A DNA stretch of 64,000 bases from Nectonema munidae (lineage: Eukaryota > Nematomorpha > Nectonematoida > Nectonematidae), in assembly GCA_030549495.1 (NCBI GenBank), contig JAUIRK010000927.1:608882-672881 (forward strand), read 5' to 3'. Positions 10,272 to 20,471 of this stretch are shown one piece after another. Under the pieces are notes generated by a model. The model did not search any database. It saw only the letters and a list, made by a program, of their open reading frames with translations, and had not been told where the DNA came from. The stretch's first letter is position 1; every line of letters begins with the position of its first letter. Both the position numbers and the translations under genes were made by a program.

Positions 10272-10594
10272 CTGATCTCAACTTTTTCATCTCCCAAGTA
10301 GTCCGCCTCTCGGTCTGGCAAGCGGAATTGCAGGAAATCATTTCGCAACTTCTCCTGATTCTGATGCAGAGTTTCAGAAGTGTTCACTTCGTCCTCTGTT
10401 CTCCCCCATTCCCTCTTCTTGACCTTGGATTGAAGGGCGTGCTTGTGGCTGAAATCGATCAGTTCTTGCTTTATCAACTCCATCTCCTTGTGAAACAACC
10501 TGTTCTCTTCTTCTAGAACGGCACTGCCACAATTCCTGCTTCTTTCGCGAATGATGGGAATGTGAAATTTCTTTTGGTAAATATTTTCGTTCAT
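10272..10594 (-). CDS. Small heat-shock protein, exon 1 (N-terminal region)
   Basis: Codes residues 1-107 plus two bases of codon 108, with donor CAG|GTACTA at 10272/10271. The start is the first ATG (10592-10594), in context ggaaaaATGAAC. The N-terminal arm has an IPI motif (residues 12-14) followed by an amphipathic, probably helical stretch (EEENRLFHKEMELIKQELID, about 28-47) and a hydrophilic linker. It leads into GDEKVEIR, the first strand of the alpha-crystallin domain. Helical N-terminus, linker and domain order resemble arthropod CG14207/HSPB-type proteins, and the total of 186 residues is normal. The sequence is diverged, so a lineage-specific paralogue is likely. An upstream non-coding exon is possible (tttatttag 13 bases before the ATG). 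No clear heat-shock element array was seen. Confidence 0.85.
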
Positions 10595-10599
10595 TTTTC

Positions 10600-11298
10600 C
10601 CTTGCTTCTAAATAAATTTTAAAAAGTATCTAAATTAGTCCAAATACCTTTATTTCAACTTTTACGAAAATAAACTGAAATTTTGAAACTCCAAGAAATC
10701 TTTTTTTGAACAAATCAAAAAGAATACGATGTATTTTGACTTTTTTTTTTAATTATTTAGAATAAAAAATTACTTTTATTCATTCCTTTTATGTCAATCT
10801 TTACACATCTCGATATCGAATCGAATCTTTGTTTTAACAAAATTCAAAAAAGAGAAATTGATTTTTACATTATTTTTAAATCAGGATTTTGACTAAAATT
10901 TTTATCCCGCAATCCGGTTGAAGTCTCAAATCGGCATAATCCCGCTAAAATGTTAGATTTTAAAAATTCGTTACTTCTATGCTTGCAGCGAAGATTATAT
11001 CGCCCTTGACTCCTTAATCTAATTAGGCGAGAAGATTAATTTTATCAAAAGGAAGCTTTTTATCAATAAACCGTGAAATAAAAGAGTCTTTAAAGAATTT
11101 CTAAAGTTCAACAACAATTTGATTCATTCTAATAAAGGATAAAATACTTTCGTGCTGTCTTTCAAGTGAATAAAGACAAGGCTGATTATTAATTAACTTT
11201 TTTTAATCAAATTAATTAATGTCGTCTACTTTCCTTGGGATGAAACAGGTAATGTCAAATTTCCAAAAGTAAATACAGTATAAGGAATATTTGTGCCA
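10600..11298. other. Upstream flank of the small heat-shock gene
   Basis: Presumed promoter side of the minus-strand gene. AT-rich, with no clear TATA box plus heat-shock-element cluster by eye and no convincing coding segment. Confidence 0.3.
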
Positions 11299-11575
11299 TT
11301 AACGACCAGGATAATCAGAGGATATCTAATAATGTAAAGCATAAAAAGCACTAATAAACACAGACGATATAATTTTTGTAATTAAAGATCAGGATAATCA
11401 GACGATATCAAATGTAAAGCAGAAGATTTGTATTAAAAAGCACTAATAAACACAGACGATATATTTTTTTAATCCAGGATCAGGATAATCAGACGATATC
11501 AAATGTAAATCAGAAGATTTGTAGCATAAAGATAAACAGAAGATATTATTTTTGTAAAGTCGACAATAGTCAAAT
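11299..11575 (+). repeat. Tandemly expanded type III TTAA repeat
   Basis: Three successive copies (about 84-92 bases each) of the type III interior, starting near 11299, 11380 and 11471. Each has (g/t)a(c)caggataatcaga(c/g)gatatc, then aaatgtaaa(g/t)cagaagattt, then cactaataaacacagacgata. The left edge retains TTAACGACCAGG, as in other type III ends. The right edge decays at a sequence like the usual terminus (aaagtcgacaatagtcaa). Confidence 0.75.
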
Positions 11576-11762
11576 CTGCTTGTCAACCTCAATCAAGGTT
11601 CCACCTCGTTTATGAAATTGCCCATTTCACGAAGTTGGCATGACATTTACCCACTTCATGAAAAGTGCAAAAGATTTGCTCACTTGATGAAATGGTAAAA
11701 CTTCATACACGAATAAAAATATTTTTATCAAATTTAAACGAAATTATTAAATTGAACATTTT

Positions 11763-11846
11763 GGTAATGTTGCACTATGATGCATCGATAAAAAGCCAAT
11801 TGCATAGGAAAGACGTTTATCGATGCACGGACAGTGCAACATTACC
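11763..11846. mobile_element. 84-base MITE with 9-base target duplication
   Basis: Inverted termini GGTAATGTTGCACT / AGTGCAACATTACC are perfect over 14 bases. With mismatches the stem continues through GCATCGATAAA. The copy is flanked by identical GAACATTTT at 11754-11762 and 11847-11855. A 9-base duplication and G-starting ends suit a Mutator-like element; an 8-base hAT duplication with a chance match is the alternative. Confidence 0.75.
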
Positions 11847-12610
11847 GAACATTTTTTAAAGAATTTTATTTTGACTTATTGGTCATCTTCCCGCCACCAC
11901 CGCTTAACTTTACCAAAAAATTTACTCTAAATTTTTAAAAATTATTACAAGCAATAAAATTAAAAAATTTTGCAATGTCTATTTTTTTATTAAAAATACT
12001 ATATCTTTTAAAACTAACTGATTGGCAAATTAATTAACTAACTGACAAATCAACCAACTAATTAACTATCTGCTTAACTAACAACTGGTTAATTGAAACT
12101 CACTAATTAGTTAATTAGGTAGTGTGTTAGTGTTTTAAAAGAAAAACATGGTATATTTAAATAGATTGATATAGTGAAATGGGGAATGGATTTTTTCTAC
12201 ACACTTATCAACGCAATAGGAAGTTTCAGGAAATAAGGAGCAGCAGCATCATCATAAAAAATTTTAAAATACCCAAATTTGGAGTAAGTGATAGATGGGG
12301 AATCTTAGTGATTTCACTCAAAATTTGTTAGGAAAAAAATTGAACATGAACAAAATTGGGGTGTATTGGTTTTGATGTTAAAATTGCGTGCCACTCATGT
12401 TCTTGTTTCGATACATGAGTGTACGAATTCCACAACATTCTGATAAAGATAAATGAACGACATTTTAAAAACAATGAATTTTAGGGCAGAAAGTAAAGAT
12501 TATACCAAAAAGTTCGCGTGAATGAATTAAATAAATGAATTTTGCCAGAAACTCGGTGAGATAGATGATGTTCATGGAATAAAATTGATTTAACTTGACC
12601 TTGGCATAGC

Positions 12611-12832
12611 TTGAAATGAAATTTCGTTGTAGCGAACTGGGTTCATGATCATACTGTGGTTGACGATAAGTTACGAGGATATGGGAGTATGAATTCATGT
12701 GATGATGATATTGAATGGGATGAGGTAAAGCTTATGATGAAGGTTGATAACGAAGATGAGTACTTGGATGACGATGATAATCTTCATCATAATTATTTCG
12801 ATGATGATGATGAAGTTGACGAATATGATTAG
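12611..12832 (+). other. GAT-rich stretch with acidic open frame
   Basis: A plus-strand frame without an early stop reads ..MNSCDDDIEWDEVKLMMK.. and ends DDDDEVDEYD followed by TAG near 12830. The Asp runs come from (GAT)n repeats. It may be an acidic transposase N-terminus or just a microsatellite; I do not call a gene. Confidence 0.2.
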
Positions 12833-13054
12833 ATTGATGATTATAATCATGAGATAAAATTATTAAAACTAAAATTATTTTTACCTTTATAAATATAATT
12901 TTGAGTTCATCTTATAAAGTTTTATTTTACGCTCCAAAATATGTTGGTAAAGTCGATTTTACTCAATCAAAATTTTGAAAAGCAATCTTGATCAGAGGTG
13001 AATCCTATGGAGTACCTGGAATAATTCCCGCTCGTATGAATGCTAGTCAGCCAG

Positions 13055-13068
13055 CCCCCCCCCCCCCC
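13055..13068 (+). repeat. Poly(C) tract
   Basis: Fourteen consecutive C in otherwise AT-rich DNA. Its length may be an assembly or sequencing approximation. Confidence 0.8.
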
Positions 13069-13099
13069 TCACTCATGAAAAGTTGGAGTAGTAAATGTT

Positions 13100-14355
13100 T
13101 GAAGAAAATAAAAATGTCAGTACTGAAAGTTTCTTGTGGCTTTTTAAATTTTTCCAGGCTTGTATTATCTTATGAAAAAATTTTACCCAACGCTAACTCG
13201 TGAAGAAGTCATATCTTCAGAAATATTGATATTAGTCACATATGTACATATAAGCAGGAAGAGATTGAAAAGCTGCAGTAAAATGTTTTCAAATTTTAAA
13301 TAGATTAACTTTTTGTTTTTACAAATCAAAAGTCTTTCTTTATTCATCATAAAAGAGTTATGCGTTAAGATCGAAATTTTATTTAATAAAAAAGTTAATC
13401 AAATCATAACAAAATTAGTTCTATTCAACCAATTTCTTCAAACTCAATGTACTCAACAAATATCACATTTTTCGGTTTTATCATTAAAATATTTAATTCC
13501 TCCAACAAACCAGTAGTCATATAGCCATAAAAACTTTTTACTTTTTTTCAACGATGGTGGTGCTCGTATAAATTTGTTTATTTTCCTTTTTTTTCAATTT
13601 GTTCATCGTCATTTTCATTTTCTTCGCATTATTGTGTGTATCCTCGACTCGATCTTGTATTATAAGCGATGGATTGGCTTTCCTACTCCAAATGATCTTT
13701 TGTCGAATCAAGAATTTTTTATCTTTCAAAGCATATTTAAAGTGAAAGCTACAAAATCTTGCTGGTAATAATTTTGGCAAGAAAAATTCTTTGAAAAAAA
13801 AATAGATAAGATACTTGAACTAAAGCAAATTAAAGCAAACAATTTAGGAGGGAAAGAGAAAGAAGTTTGAAATAACATAATGTCTTTTTTTGAAATAATT
13901 GAAATGAAGAACAGCTAATACGTTATACTTATGAGTACAGGACAGTTAAAAGTCAGCCGACATTTGTTTTCTAATAGCACTCATTCTAGAACACACTGAT
14001 AGTTTCATTTTATAATATTTGTGTAAAAGAAGTTCAAGTTATCAGCGCAACAAAAGTTAACATTTTATTAATAAGTAATCTAGATTTTGTAAAATTTTGA
14101 GAAGTTAACAAATGAAGAGGAAGTTGTTAATGATTTTGGAATTACTTCAATATATTGACGAGTTCACGAACCGACTAAAAATGGATTACCGTAAACCCTC
14201 GTGTCTAATCCGCTAACGTAGATAATCCCAGCCCAATTATAAGCGCTTCTTTTCAGGAACATACCTGCATGTGTGAATAATAATAATCAATCCGACTCGT
14301 AAATTTGGAGACATTGAACTTCAAAAATAGAATATTTATTAAATAATAATACAAG
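13100..14355. other. Gene-poor stretch
   Basis: AT-rich sequence. A minus-strand basic frame at 13538-13780 is not recognised. Near 14190-14235 the words cgtaaaccctcgtgtctaat and ccgctaacgtagataatccc resemble termini of pogo-type elements, without a partner found nearby. Nothing firm. Confidence 0.3.
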
Positions 14356-14357
14356 TA

Positions 14358-14494
14358 TAGAAATTGTCTTTTTTCAGTTCCAATTTGCCTTTTTTCAATT
14401 CTAAACACTCTTTCTAAAATACAAAATAAAATTAAAAAAAGACAATTTTGGACTTAAAAAAGACAAATAAAATTGAAAAAAGACAATTTAGAAG
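14358..14494. repeat. Palindromic repeat with GAAAAAAGACAATTT arms
   Basis: Left arm GAAATTGTCTTTTTTCAGTT and right arm AATTGAAAAAAGACAATTTA are inverted repeats, with further internal copies of aaaaagacaa. The same palindromic family is inserted at 33116-33330. Non-coding MITE-like foldback. Confidence 0.6.
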
Positions 14495-14520
14495 TAATAG
14501 TTTTCAAAGGATGTTGGTGA

Positions 14521-14689
14521 TATAGTAAAGTCCGATGATTTGCTCATGTTTTAAGGAAGAAGGAAGATAACGCTGTGCATCAAGTGTTGGATAACAAAGT
14601 GGTAGGACTGGGAAGTAGGGGAAGACAGTTCCAAAGGTGGAAAGATTGTCTAAAAGAGCGACTCGGACTCACTGAAGAGGAAGCATAAA
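14521..14689 (+). pseudogene. Non-LTR reverse transcriptase C-terminal remnant
   Basis: The plus-strand frame reads FAHVLRKKEDNAVHQVLDNK and, after a short gap, RGRQFQRWKDCLKERLGLTE then EEA and stop. This matches the familiar C-terminal tail of endonuclease-bearing non-LTR reverse transcriptases (GHVLRR.ED..v..vl...v.G.RgRGRP..RW.Dcl). An in-frame stop precedes the segment and the catalytic RT core is absent, so it is a dead fragment. Confidence 0.65.
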
Positions 14690-15486
14690 ATCAAGAAAAG
14701 TGAAGACAGAGTTACCCATAAATTAATTTAAAACGTTTTAAAATGGTAATAGACAAAATGTCTCTTAGGAAACGTTATCGGATGTCGCTTTGAAAGCTCG
14801 CTCTCATACAACAAAAGAGCTTTTTGCTTCGTAAACGAATGAGAAGTCAGAATGAAACGACCGAAAATCATGAATTCCAAATGCTAGATCTTGGGTTATG
14901 ATGTTTAAAATCTTTACATTTTGTCGCCGAAATCTCGAGTATCCTAAAATCGTGAAAAGATTTCGTATAACTTCAATGAGCCAAGGTTTTAAGAGCGTCT
15001 AATCTATAATAAGAACAATAATGATAAGCTATAAAAATGGAGGTTTGGATCTCGGAATTAAGGAAGGGAATAGTTTTAGCCCAAAAAATCTTTTAAAAAG
15101 ATTAATCATGAATATATTTACGATATGTTCCGATTTGACTGGAATAAACCCATTTTCCCGTCTCAAATATGGAATGTGACGCCTTGAACTTTTAAACTCT
15201 TTTTTCTTGAATTAAATTCTGGTTACGTAGGTATAAGATGCACCTCCATTTTTAGTCCATTAATGTTGGTAACAAAATCCTGATTAAAAGCGCGTGTCTA
15301 CGTATTTCATTTTCATAATTTTTTGATAAAAAATTTTTTAATTGTATTGATAAAAAGAATTTTGACGCCTCAATCGGGGAACACAAATAAAATAATTGAA
15401 GAATAGAACCTTCTCATCTAAACTATGAAAGACGCGTTTGATTTATGTAGAAATATCGAATTTGGAGACGATGTAAGTGTTAGAAG

Positions 15487-15921
15487 GGTGCCTGGTCAAA
15501 ACGGCGGAAATCAAAATGGCCAAAAACGAAAACCGATAGAGAATAGATTTTGACCATTTTGATTTTGGTTGTTTTGATTTTTCACTGTTTTGGTTTTGGC
15601 CGTTTTAGTTTTGGCCATTTTTATTTTAGCTGTTTTGGTTTTTGGCCATTTTGGTTTTGGTCGTTTTAGTTTTGGCCGTTTCGATTTTTAGCCGTTTTGG
15701 TTTTGCCCATTTTTATTTTAGTTGTTTTAGTTTCGGTTTTTAGCCGTTTTGGTTTTGGCAATTTTTATTTTAGCTGTTTTAGTTTTAGCCGTTTCGGTTT
15801 TTAGCCGTTTTGGTTTTGGTCATTTTTATTTTAGTTTTTGGCCGTTTTAGTTTTGGCCGTTTTGGTTTTTGGCCGTTTTGGTTTTGGCCGTTTTGGTGTT
15901 TGGCCTTTTTGACCAGGAACC
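15487..15921. mobile_element. 435-base foldback element with minisatellite core
   Basis: Inverted ends GGTGCCTGGTCAAAACGGC / ..TTTTTGACCAGGAACC (outer GG(T)(G/T)CCTGGTCAAAA) are flanked by perfect 8-base duplications GTTAGAAG at 15479-15486 and 15922-15929. The interior (about 15550-15905) is a tandem array of short units of the type GGCCGTTTTGGTTTT. Transposon ends plus target duplication show it moved as a unit. The frame over its right end is a by-product of the repeat. Confidence 0.85.
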
Positions 15922-16581
15922 GTTAGAAGTAACCAAATGTTTAATATATATGAAAGGTAGAATTGTATCTCAACATACAAGGTATATAGTAATATGTTCG
16001 CATCTTCTCCAAGATTCACAAGCAACAAAAGTGACAGGGGAGGGATAAATTTCATTGGATTATAAAGCTTTTGTTTGAAGATCGCGAGTAAAAAATTATT
16101 CTTGCAATCAGGAATACCATTCCTAGGTTTTTAAAATCAAGATCTTGGTTTCTTTATACAATGCTTATGGTTTCTAGGTTTTCTGTGAATCTTGGGTTTT
16201 TTCAAATATTTACTAATATAATTTTTAACCTTTTCTTTTCTTCGTGGGTGAAATATGGTTCATATTAGATTTCGTATTCCCCTAAATCTAAATCAATTTG
16301 TACGAAACTTTAAAGTTTGAACAATAAAGGATTCAAGAGGCTTGAACTGAAGAGCTTCTAATCTAGGATCTAACATTCACTTAGCAAACTAAATCCTTTG
16401 TTAATGTTTAAATTTTCTCTTATTTTTTGAGGGAAATTTAAAAATACCAGAATAATGATGATGTAGATTACGTTAAATTACAGATGGTTTAATAAATTGT
16501 TCGAAGTATTTAAATTAATCTAAATTCATGAAAATACTAACTCATTCGTTGGACGATATTTTTCTCAAATCAACATTACAG

Positions 16582-16683
16582 GTTCTGGCAAAACAAAACA
16601 TAGTGATAAATAATAATACTTCATGTGTTACTTGGCAACCAAAAAGGACTACTGCCACATTCACAAGACTGAACAAAACATAA
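16582..16683 (+). other. Short exon-like frame
   Basis: After caacattacag an open phase-0 frame reads VLAKQNIVINNNTSCVTWQP and continues KRTTATFTRLNKT before a TAA at 16681. Composition is more coding-like than its surroundings, but there is no partner exon and no recognised family. Probably a retroelement scrap. Confidence 0.15.
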
Positions 16684-16989
16684 ATAGGTTGAAAAAGATC
16701 ATTAATCAGCCAATATCCTTAGTAAATGAAATACCCTAATTTCCTTATTTCTGAAGATATTTCATTAATCGTGGGTTTTATTTACGAAGTCTAGGTTAAT
16801 TTTTAATCTAATCTTGAGTTTTTCTAAAATTCAAAGTGGCTATACACTGCTTCCAATAAAAATAATTAATTTTGGAAGAGTGATTATAAAAGAATTTTTT
16901 ATGTCAATTTTTGAGGGATTTATAGGCCAACCTACTTTTGACACTTGATATCACATAAACCATGATGATATTCACTGACAAATTTTGTA

Positions 16990-17192
16990 AACTGGAATTC
17001 AAGTTCGCGTTTACATCAAGACACGGATGAATTACTTCGAGTTAAGCGCAATTTCAACTTACCCGACTTTGAGTTAAACGAAGAATTTAACATGTGGAAG
17101 ATACGGCTGTCACTGTGACCGCGAGTCGACTTCGAGATAAGTGCAATTTGGACTTATTTCACTTTTAGTTATTGGGAGTTTACTGTACTTAC
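16990..17192 (-). mobile_element. Possible pogo-type element end
   Basis: Read on the minus strand the right edge is TACAGTAAACTCCCAATAAC, followed by repeated blocks of the ttcgag(t/a)taag(c/t)gcaatt type near 17030 and 17130. Sequential ..aactcgaagt.. blocks behind a TACAGTAAAC terminus are common in pogo/Tigger-type ends. No opposite end found. Confidence 0.3.
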
Positions 17193-18190
17193 TATTATTA
17201 TTGAAAAATAGAAAAAAATTTGCAAAATCTTTCTTAAGCTCGTGTCTTTGATTTGTTACAGTTTCTTAGCTGTAAATGAGTATATATATATATATAAACT
17301 AAATAAAACTTTATATTACACATCCGATTGGCTGCTTTTTTATCACGGAAAAGAATTTATGCTTCATAAGTATGCTAGATTTTATTTTTGCTTCCTTTTT
17401 TTAACGATACTAGTCATAATGTTTTTTTTAAAATTCTCTATATATAAAAACTCCGATACATAGTAAATTGATTTTATTGGCTTTATTTGCGAAGCTATTT
17501 CTTCTTTTAAATAAGATATCAGAAAGTCTAAAAATTGCAATCACCATGATATTTGGGAGGAGAATTCACTTTTCCATCATATCTTGTTTTTTTTATATCG
17601 AATTGAAGTTCACATTGACCATGGAAAAAGGCCATGATAATAATTTAAGTTTGTTAAAATCAAATATTCACGCTTACTTTTAGTTTTTGCTTATAAAAAA
17701 TTGTAATCCCAGTTTTGCTAACCTTTTTAATAGTTCTTTCGATTTCTTACAGAAGTTAAGCGGTGTATTCCTCTCCAAATACAGCATAGTAGATTTACTA
17801 AATGTGAAATATTTTGTCAAATAATTTAAAAAGTTATCATGGTGCGTCAAATCAATTGCGTCTCAAGAGAATATTCCAAAAAATGCATTCTTTGCCGTTA
17901 AGATGCATATTTGTGCTTGTTTTAATCAATAAAGATTTTTCAAAATGATAAAATGATGTCATTTCCAATATATAATATATATATATATATTGTGTGAAGT
18001 ATATCAAAGAGCTTAGGGGATCGATAGAATAACTAAAGAAGACGCATCATGTTTGCATTTATAGCATTGAGTTAGTAGTTCACAGTTTCACACAAATAAC
18101 TTTTGTAAATATGGATTTGCCTGGTCCATTCATCTAATTTTGTATCAATAGGAATATGCAGTAATGATAGTCTGATTGAAAATCAGGGCA
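17193..18190. other. Gene-poor AT-rich stretch
   Basis: Contains (AT)n tracts near 17281 and 17975-17990 and hydrophobic AT-driven frames at 17242-17683 that I regard as noise. No feature supported. Confidence 0.4.
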
Positions 18191-18197
18191 AAATGTA

Positions 18198-18386
18198 GCT
18201 AGATCCTTGAACCATCATTTTGTGCCGCTCAATGAGAACTTGTGATTGACAGGAGACAGCCCTTAACATTTTCGACAGCGCGTTTGAAAGTCGCATCAAA
18301 AATAGGTAGAACCTTGGACTCATCATTTTGTATAATAGACGAATGAAAACTTGTCATTGACATGCGACAGTCACTAACCTTTTCAT
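18198..18386. repeat. Diverged tandem duplication, about 110-base period
   Basis: Two copies of a segment starting taga(t/a)ccttgga.catcattttgt and ending ..acttgt.attgaca.g.gacag.c..taac(a/c)ttttc, at about 18198-18271 and 18308-18386. Divergence is roughly a quarter by eye. Function unknown. Confidence 0.55.
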
Positions 18387-18814
18387 AATAAACATTAAAA
18401 GTTTCCTCACTTTTCGTTAATTTTTTCAAAAAAAAATGTATAACTATTTTTTAGAACATAAGAAAAAAGGTATTGAAATTGAAATACCTAATTGTGTTTA
18501 AAGTTTTGAAGTTTTAAAACATCACATAATTGCTGAAATGGGTTCAATTGCTCCAAAATATCTTATTTTATTTAATATCAAAATTAAACAAAACTTTAAC
18601 AGAAAGTCAAGATATAAATAGGAACAAATTTGTCAAATTTTGAAACAAACACCATTGACTATCTCTAATCAGAAATCATAATCCCCAAAAAACACTAATT
18701 CAGAAAGGCCGAATCCCACTCATTCCGAATTAGTGATGATCGACTGCATTGAAAAACTTTATAAAAGAAGTTTTTGGTTGATAAAATTTTTTAAATTGTC
18801 TGAGTTAGGTTTAG

Positions 18815-19137
18815 TTGTTTGAAAATGTTGGACTGTGCTCTGGTATTTTTGAAAATTCTATTTTTGGGAAAATTTTTTATCTAGGGCTTCTGCCGATGAA
18901 GATCTTAGATTGGCCGTTTATGCAGTACCTTATGGTAGATTTTTGCGGGATGGCTGAAATTACACTGGTATATCGCTGCTGCTGCGAAAGTGTAACAAAA
19001 TTCTACACTTTTCCCTGAGAGTACTTGCTTTTATGGAAATACTCTCTCAGTTTAAACAAAGTTTTGTTTTGAACTGATAGATTATACTCATATAGAGATA
19101 GTGTAATCTAGGGGCTAACAACTACAACAACAACAAG
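18815..19137 (+). mobile_element. Retroposon 3' fragment with AAC-rich tail
   Basis: Second copy of the family at 2141-2395, here on the plus strand. It has the residues YRCCCESVTK within an open frame, the ..agtgtaatctaggggctaac block and a tail aactacaacaacaacaag. Both copies end at the same kind of tail, as expected for target-primed retroposition. Confidence 0.5.
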
Positions 19138-20440
19138 ATCTTATATTTTTGTCACCTTGGCTTCGAAATTATCAATACTTGAGTCGAATTATACATTAAA
19201 ATTGGAATTAAAAAACAAGAGAAAAGTTGATATTTATTATTTGCAGAAGTATAATCGCCATGAGTAAACACATATATATCTATCCTGAATTATAACACTG
19301 GATTTGAAAAAAATAAAAACAATTACTAACGTTAAAATTTATTGTCGTTATCGTTATTAACGAAAGAGACAACGATAACAAAAATTCAACGAAAATGTCG
19401 TCATTTCCCAAACTCTATTTTGAATGGACCAAAAAATTATAACTTCATTTTTTAGAATATAAGTTTCTTCTTTTGTTTTTTTCAACTTTGCTAACTACGC
19501 GTAATATTACTTAAAACTTCAAAAGGATTTAATGAGCCTCTCAGGCCCAAATAAAATATAAGGGCTAACATTTTGTTTATATGATTTGGGAAAGTGTACG
19601 TTTGCGTTTTTTTATTTGATTCTCGGTGAATTTAAATTTACACATAATTCCAAAATCCATTTTTCAAAATGGAAGTGAGGGCTTGTATAAAAAATTTATC
19701 GACAAAAAACTAAAAGAAGAAGCCTTATAAAGGCGGCGAGAATACTGACTAGGTAAAAAAAAGTTGAAAAATAGTAATAAAAGTGCAAATAATGAAATTG
19801 TTGCGCTATTCTTATTTTCGTGAAATTGACGAAAAGCTGATGTTTCGTGAAAATACAAAAACTCGCAAAAATATGTTAATCTGAAATTCCTGCAGAGAAA
19901 AATGAGTATAACATATGAAGATAATTTTGAAAATATGTGATTGCTTATGAGAAAATAACACGAAATACGCGAACTTTTTTTAAATCGCGAAAGCTTTTCT
20001 TCCGCTAAAAATTCTTGATTTAACGGGTCAGACTAAACACCCCAAAACAATATGTTTTATTTTAAAGCAGAAATCTTTACTTTTAAACACATTTTAAGCG
20101 AATGTTCCAATTTTTTAACATAAAAATACCATATGTTTTTGGAAAGAAAATATCATATTGATTTTTTTTAGTAGATATTTGTAATATTAGCAGAAAAAAT
20201 GTTCCTATTTTCGAACATTCGCTGTTTGAGCACAAAAACTTGTTGTCAATCATAAGTTTTTTTTGTTCATAAAACTCGAAACAACCGGAAGCTTATGGGA
20301 TGATGAAGTTGCACAAGTAAAAAAAAGCACATGCTTAGCTTACAAACAAACATTGCATGTCAAAGCTTTATTCTTTTTATGCGCCTGGTGAATTTCCGTT
20401 TTTTGTAATGTTGTAGTTTTGTTTGCACACATTTTATCTC
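19138..20440. other. Flank of a piggyBac copy
   Basis: AT-rich. A small inverted repeat sits at about 19341-19372 (gttatcgtt .. aacgataac), and aagcgaatgttcc (20097) is mirrored by gaacattcgct (20213). The latter pair may be subterminal sequence of the piggyBac copy that follows. Termini of that element were not identified. Confidence 0.3.
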
Positions 20441-20471
20441 ATTTTTGTTTCTTCTCTTTTTGTCACGCCTT

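Noticed and set aside
13538-13780. Basic 80-codon minus-strand frame
   Set aside because: No splice signals, no family resemblance, and Lys/Asn composition expected from AT-rich DNA.
15831-16055. Minus-strand frame with a KRPKPKRPKTKTAK-like repeat
   Set aside because: It is the translation of the minisatellite in the foldback element at 15487-15921.
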